Part shown: positions 61,584 to 64,000 of the stretch, in pieces
How positions within the stretch are numbered: position 1 is the stretch's first letter
Layout: the number at the start of each line of letters is the position of its first letter
Assembly (NCBI GenBank): GCA_028709785.1
Contig: JAQUTK010000014.1
Location: 19,782 to 83,781, forward strand
Length of the DNA: 64,000 bases
Source of the DNA: Bacteroidales bacterium
Lineage (GTDB): Bacteria > Bacteroidota > Bacteroidia > Bacteroidales > JAQUTK01
Reading direction: 5' to 3'
Translations under genes and position numbers: made by a program
The notes under the pieces: model-generated
The model's database searches: none
Told to the model about the DNA's origin: nothing
Seen by the model: only the letters and a program-made list of their open reading frames with translations

Positions 61584-62453
61584 ATGAAATACTTTGCTCC
61601 CTCCGAACTGATCTTCAATGAAGACAACAGCATCTTCCATCTCCATCTGCAACCTGAGCAAGTAGCAGACAAAGTGATCCTTGTCGGCGATCCCGGTCGT
61701 GTATCACTCGTTGCTTCTCATTTTGACCAACAAGAATGTGAAGTTCTGAATCGGGAGTTCCATACAATAACAGGTTTATATCGGGGCAAACGAGTCACCG
61801 TCCTTTCCACCGGCATCGGTTGTGACAACATAGATATTGTAGTCAACGAACTGGATGCTTTGGTAAATATCGACTTCGCGACACGTCACATAAAACCGAC
61901 GCATCGCACACTTGACCTCGTTCGTATCGGCACTTGTGGCGGACTTCAGTCCAACACTCCCGTCGGTACTTTTATCTGTTCGCAGAAAAGCATCGGATTT
62001 GATGGTCTACTCAATTTCTATGCAGGGCGTAATGAGGTTTGTGATCTTGCTTTCGAAAAGGCGTTTACCGACCACATGAATTGGCTGCCACAACTCGCTG
62101 CGCCATATGTTATTGACGCTGATCCGGAACTTCTTGCCCGTATCAATCAAGACGACATGCTCGATGGAGTCACTATCAGCAGTTCAGGTTTCTACGGTCC
62201 GCAAGGTCGCGAACTACGGATACCTCTGGCTGATCCAGAAATGAACTCAAAGATTTGCAGTTTTGCCTACGAAGGATACAAAATTACAAACTATGAAATG
62301 GAAGGATCGGCGATTGCCGGACTGAGCAGACTCCTGGGACACAAAGCGATGACCGTTACCATGGTCGTTGCCAATCGCGTTAAACTAGAGGTAAACACCT
62401 CCTACAAGAACAATATCGACATTCTGATACAAAAAGTCCTGGACAGAATCTGA
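61584..62453 (+). CDS. Nucleoside phosphorylase (uridine phosphorylase-like)
   Basis: 289 residues, cytosolic. PNP/UDP-family motifs: VILVGDPGRVSLVASHF near the N-terminus, STGIGCDNIDIVVNEL, LVRIGTCGGLQ, and NYEMEGSAIAGLSRLLGH (Glu-Met-Glu segment that contacts the ribose). Phosphorolysis of uridine or a purine nucleoside to the base and ribose-1-phosphate. The substrate cannot be fixed from the motifs. It starts 9 bp after the floA terminator T-run, so its promoter must lie in or before that hairpin, or it is read through. Confidence 0.88.
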   Translation: MKYFAPSELIFNEDNSIFHLHLQPEQVADKVILVGDPGRVSLVASHFDQQECEVLNREFHTITGLYRGKRVTVLSTGIGCDNIDIVVNELDALVNIDFATRHIKPTHRTLDLVRIGTCGGLQSNTPVGTFICSQKSIGFDGLLNFYAGRNEVCDLAFEKAFTDHMNWLPQLAAPYVIDADPELLARINQDDMLDGVTISSSGFYGPQGRELRIPLADPEMNSKICSFAYEGYKITNYEMEGSAIAGLSRLLGHKAMTVTMVVANRVKLEVNTSYKNNIDILIQKVLDRI

Positions 62454-62473
62454 CGTTTTAAGGAAGAATTAGT

Positions 62474-62481
62474 TATCTTTG
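62474..62481 (+). promoter_or_regulatory. Promoter -7 box that decides the mnmE start
   Basis: TATCTTTG fits TAnnTTTG, 18 bp before the ATG at 62500. It overlaps the in-frame TTG at 62479, which cannot then be the start. Confidence 0.55.
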
Positions 62482-62499
62482 GCAATAAAACCAAAGAAT

Positions 62500-63900
62500 A
62501 TGGACTCAAATACCATTTGTGCTATATCCACTCCCCCGGGTCAGGGAGGCATAGCTGTCATCCGCATATCCGGCGAAGCTGCCATTACGATTGTCAATGC
62601 GCTTTTTGAGCAAACCGGCAAAGAGAAGGGAAAGAGCACCATACTGCTCAAAGAAGGCTATACACTCACCCATGGCAATCTGATGGATGAAGACAAAATC
62701 ATCGATGAAGTGATGATTGCCCTCTTTCGCGGTCCACATTCCTACACCGGAGAAGACACCGTTGAGATCTCTTGTCACGGATCAATCTACATCCAGCAGC
62801 AAATACTTCAATTACTGGTTCGCAGTGGTTGTCGAATTGCACTACCGGGCGAATTCACGCAACGCGCCTTTCTCAATAAGAAGATGGATCTCTCTCAGGC
62901 AGAAGCTGTAGCCGATCTGATCGCCTCCAACTCAGCGTCAGCACATAATATGGCGATCAAACAGATGCGCGGAGGCTTCAGCAAAGAGCTCAATGCCCTG
63001 CGTGCCAACTTACTTCGCTTCGTCTCCCTCATCGAGCTGGAACTTGATTTTAGTGAAGAGGATGTTCACTTTGCCAATCGAGACCAACTCTATGAACTGG
63101 CGTCGGATATTCATACGCATATCAGCAGACTTGCCGGTTCATTCAGCGTTGGCAATGCGCTTAAGAACGGAATTCCGGTTGCTATCGTAGGAGAAACCAA
63201 TGCAGGCAAATCCACGTTGCTCAACCTTCTGCTCAATGAAGAACGCGCCTTAGTATCAAATATTCACGGTACAACCCGCGACGTGATAGAAGACACAATC
63301 GTAATACAAGGTGTGACCTATCGTTTCATTGACACCGCAGGTATCCGAAAGACAAACGACATCATCGAAAACATGGGCATCGAGCTCACCTATAAGAAAA
63401 TAGAGCAGGCTTCCATTATTCTTTGGATGATCGATTGCACACAGGTTTCTGAGCATATCGAGTGGATGGCAAGCAAAATCGTACCACGTGCCAAAAACAA
63501 AAAACTGATCCTCGTCTTTAATAAGATTGATAACGTCTGCGAAGAAGAGATAGATGTCTTGGACAATCTCTTCAGCGATGTGGACGCAGAGCGAATACAT
63601 ATCTCTGCAAAAGACAAGCTCAACATCAACTTGTTGGAGGATATGATCACCAGAGCGGCTCATCTGCCACAAATCAGCAGTGAAGACTTTATTGTGAACA
63701 ATGCCCGGCACTACGAAGCACTGGTTCAGGCGGATAAATCTATCATCCGTGTCCAGGAGGGAATAAAAAATCATATTTCCGGCGATTTCCTGTCACAAGA
63801 TATCCGTGAGTGCATGCACTATCTGGGTGAAATCACAGGAGAGATCAACGCGGATGAGATACTTGGAAACATTTTCTCGCATTTTTGCATCGGGAAGTAA
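62500..63900 (+). CDS. mnmE: tRNA modification GTPase MnmE
   Basis: 466 residues from the ATG at 62500. N-terminal formyl-THF-binding domain (TICAISTPPGQGGIAVIRIS, GEFTQRAFLNKKMDLSQAEA), a helical middle domain, and a GTPase domain inserted in it: G1 GETNAGKST, G2 TTRD, G3 DTAG, G4 NKID. The protein ends in the family hallmark CIGK, whose Cys is essential in characterised members. With MnmG it makes the 5-carboxymethylaminomethyl group on wobble uridine 34 of certain tRNAs. Complete in the window and followed by a terminator. Confidence 0.97.
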   Translation: MDSNTICAISTPPGQGGIAVIRISGEAAITIVNALFEQTGKEKGKSTILLKEGYTLTHGNLMDEDKIIDEVMIALFRGPHSYTGEDTVEISCHGSIYIQQQILQLLVRSGCRIALPGEFTQRAFLNKKMDLSQAEAVADLIASNSASAHNMAIKQMRGGFSKELNALRANLLRFVSLIELELDFSEEDVHFANRDQLYELASDIHTHISRLAGSFSVGNALKNGIPVAIVGETNAGKSTLLNLLLNEERALVSNIHGTTRDVIEDTIVIQGVTYRFIDTAGIRKTNDIIENMGIELTYKKIEQASIILWMIDCTQVSEHIEWMASKIVPRAKNKKLILVFNKIDNVCEEEIDVLDNLFSDVDAERIHISAKDKLNINLLEDMITRAAHLPQISSEDFIVNNARHYEALVQADKSIIRVQEGIKNHISGDFLSQDIRECMHYLGEITGEINADEILGNIFSHFCIGK

Positions 63901-63942
63901 TTGACTATCAGCAACTTAAACTATTTAGTTGTAACTATTAAT

Positions 63943-63973
63943 AACCTCCTCATTTTGAGGAGGTTTTCTTTTT
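63943..63973 (+). terminator. Rho-independent terminator after mnmE
   Basis: A 10-bp perfect stem (AACCTCCTCA with TGAGGAGGTT, 3-nt loop) followed by TTCTTTTT, 42 bp after the mnmE stop. Confidence 0.92.
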
Positions 63974-64000
63974 AACACTTACCAGTTGATATTTGTTGGT

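Noticed and set aside
62479..62499. TTG start for mnmE
   Set aside because: The TTG lies inside the promoter -7 box; the ATG at 62500 gives the normal MnmE N-terminus.

Overview
The window is chromosomal DNA from a member of the order Bacteroidales (Bacteroidota). Evidence: promoter boxes of the Bacteroidales type (TAnnTTTG), a hybrid two-component sensor/regulator, many secreted and lipoprotein glycosidases, BACON domains, M60-like peptidase, a C-terminal domain of the type 9 secretion system (T9SS) kind, and housekeeping genes (mgsA, sdaA, nadK, floA, mnmE) with Bacteroidales-like sequences. The T9SS-type tail suggests a relative of Paludibacter/Dysgonomonas or an environmental Bacteroides, but genus cannot be settled here. 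No rRNA, tRNA, CRISPR array or intact transposase was found.

Region by region. 1-1.9 kb: a beta-propeller lipoprotein followed by the start of a macroglobulin-domain outer-membrane protein that runs off the left edge. 2-9 kb: HAD phosphatase, GH43, methylglyoxal synthase, GH95 fucosidase and a DUF418 membrane protein, all leftward. 9-15.7 kb: a TetR-controlled RND efflux operon (TetR, TolC, adaptor, pump, PG0541-type small protein). 15.8-19.6 kb: an AT-rich defence-like remnant, with a Fic protein and a large HEPN-motif protein downstream of what look like the two ends of a deleted HTH + restriction-methylase pair. 19.6-20.76 kb: no convincing gene, but tandem repeats and a large imperfect inverted repeat around a strong hairpin.

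20.76-26.4 kb: a rightward five-gene set (XRE-cupin regulator, PLP aminotransferase, DUF4914 P-loop protein, Sua5-type threonylcarbamoyl-AMP synthase, beta-carbonic anhydrase). I know of no described pathway with this combination; it is the best candidate for an undescribed system. 26.5-54.7 kb: a long leftward polysaccharide-utilisation region (GH29, GH141-like, GH2, GH127, hybrid sensor, GH42, GH39, GH2, GH44-like, M60-like peptidase, leucine-rich-repeat protein, GH27) without SusC/SusD in the window. The enzymes are expected to remove fucose, galactose, arabinofuranose and other side-chain sugars, with the GH44-like enzyme possibly cutting a backbone; the hybrid sensor probably senses a released oligosaccharide and switches on the neighbours.

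54.9-64 kb: housekeeping genes: serine dehydratase, NAD kinase, DUF486 membrane protein, TtcA-family tRNA thiolase, a TPR/PD40 protein, NfeD and FloA, a nucleoside phosphorylase and MnmE. Coding density is high; apart from the 19.6-20.76 kb desert, gaps are mostly promoters, hairpins and terminators.
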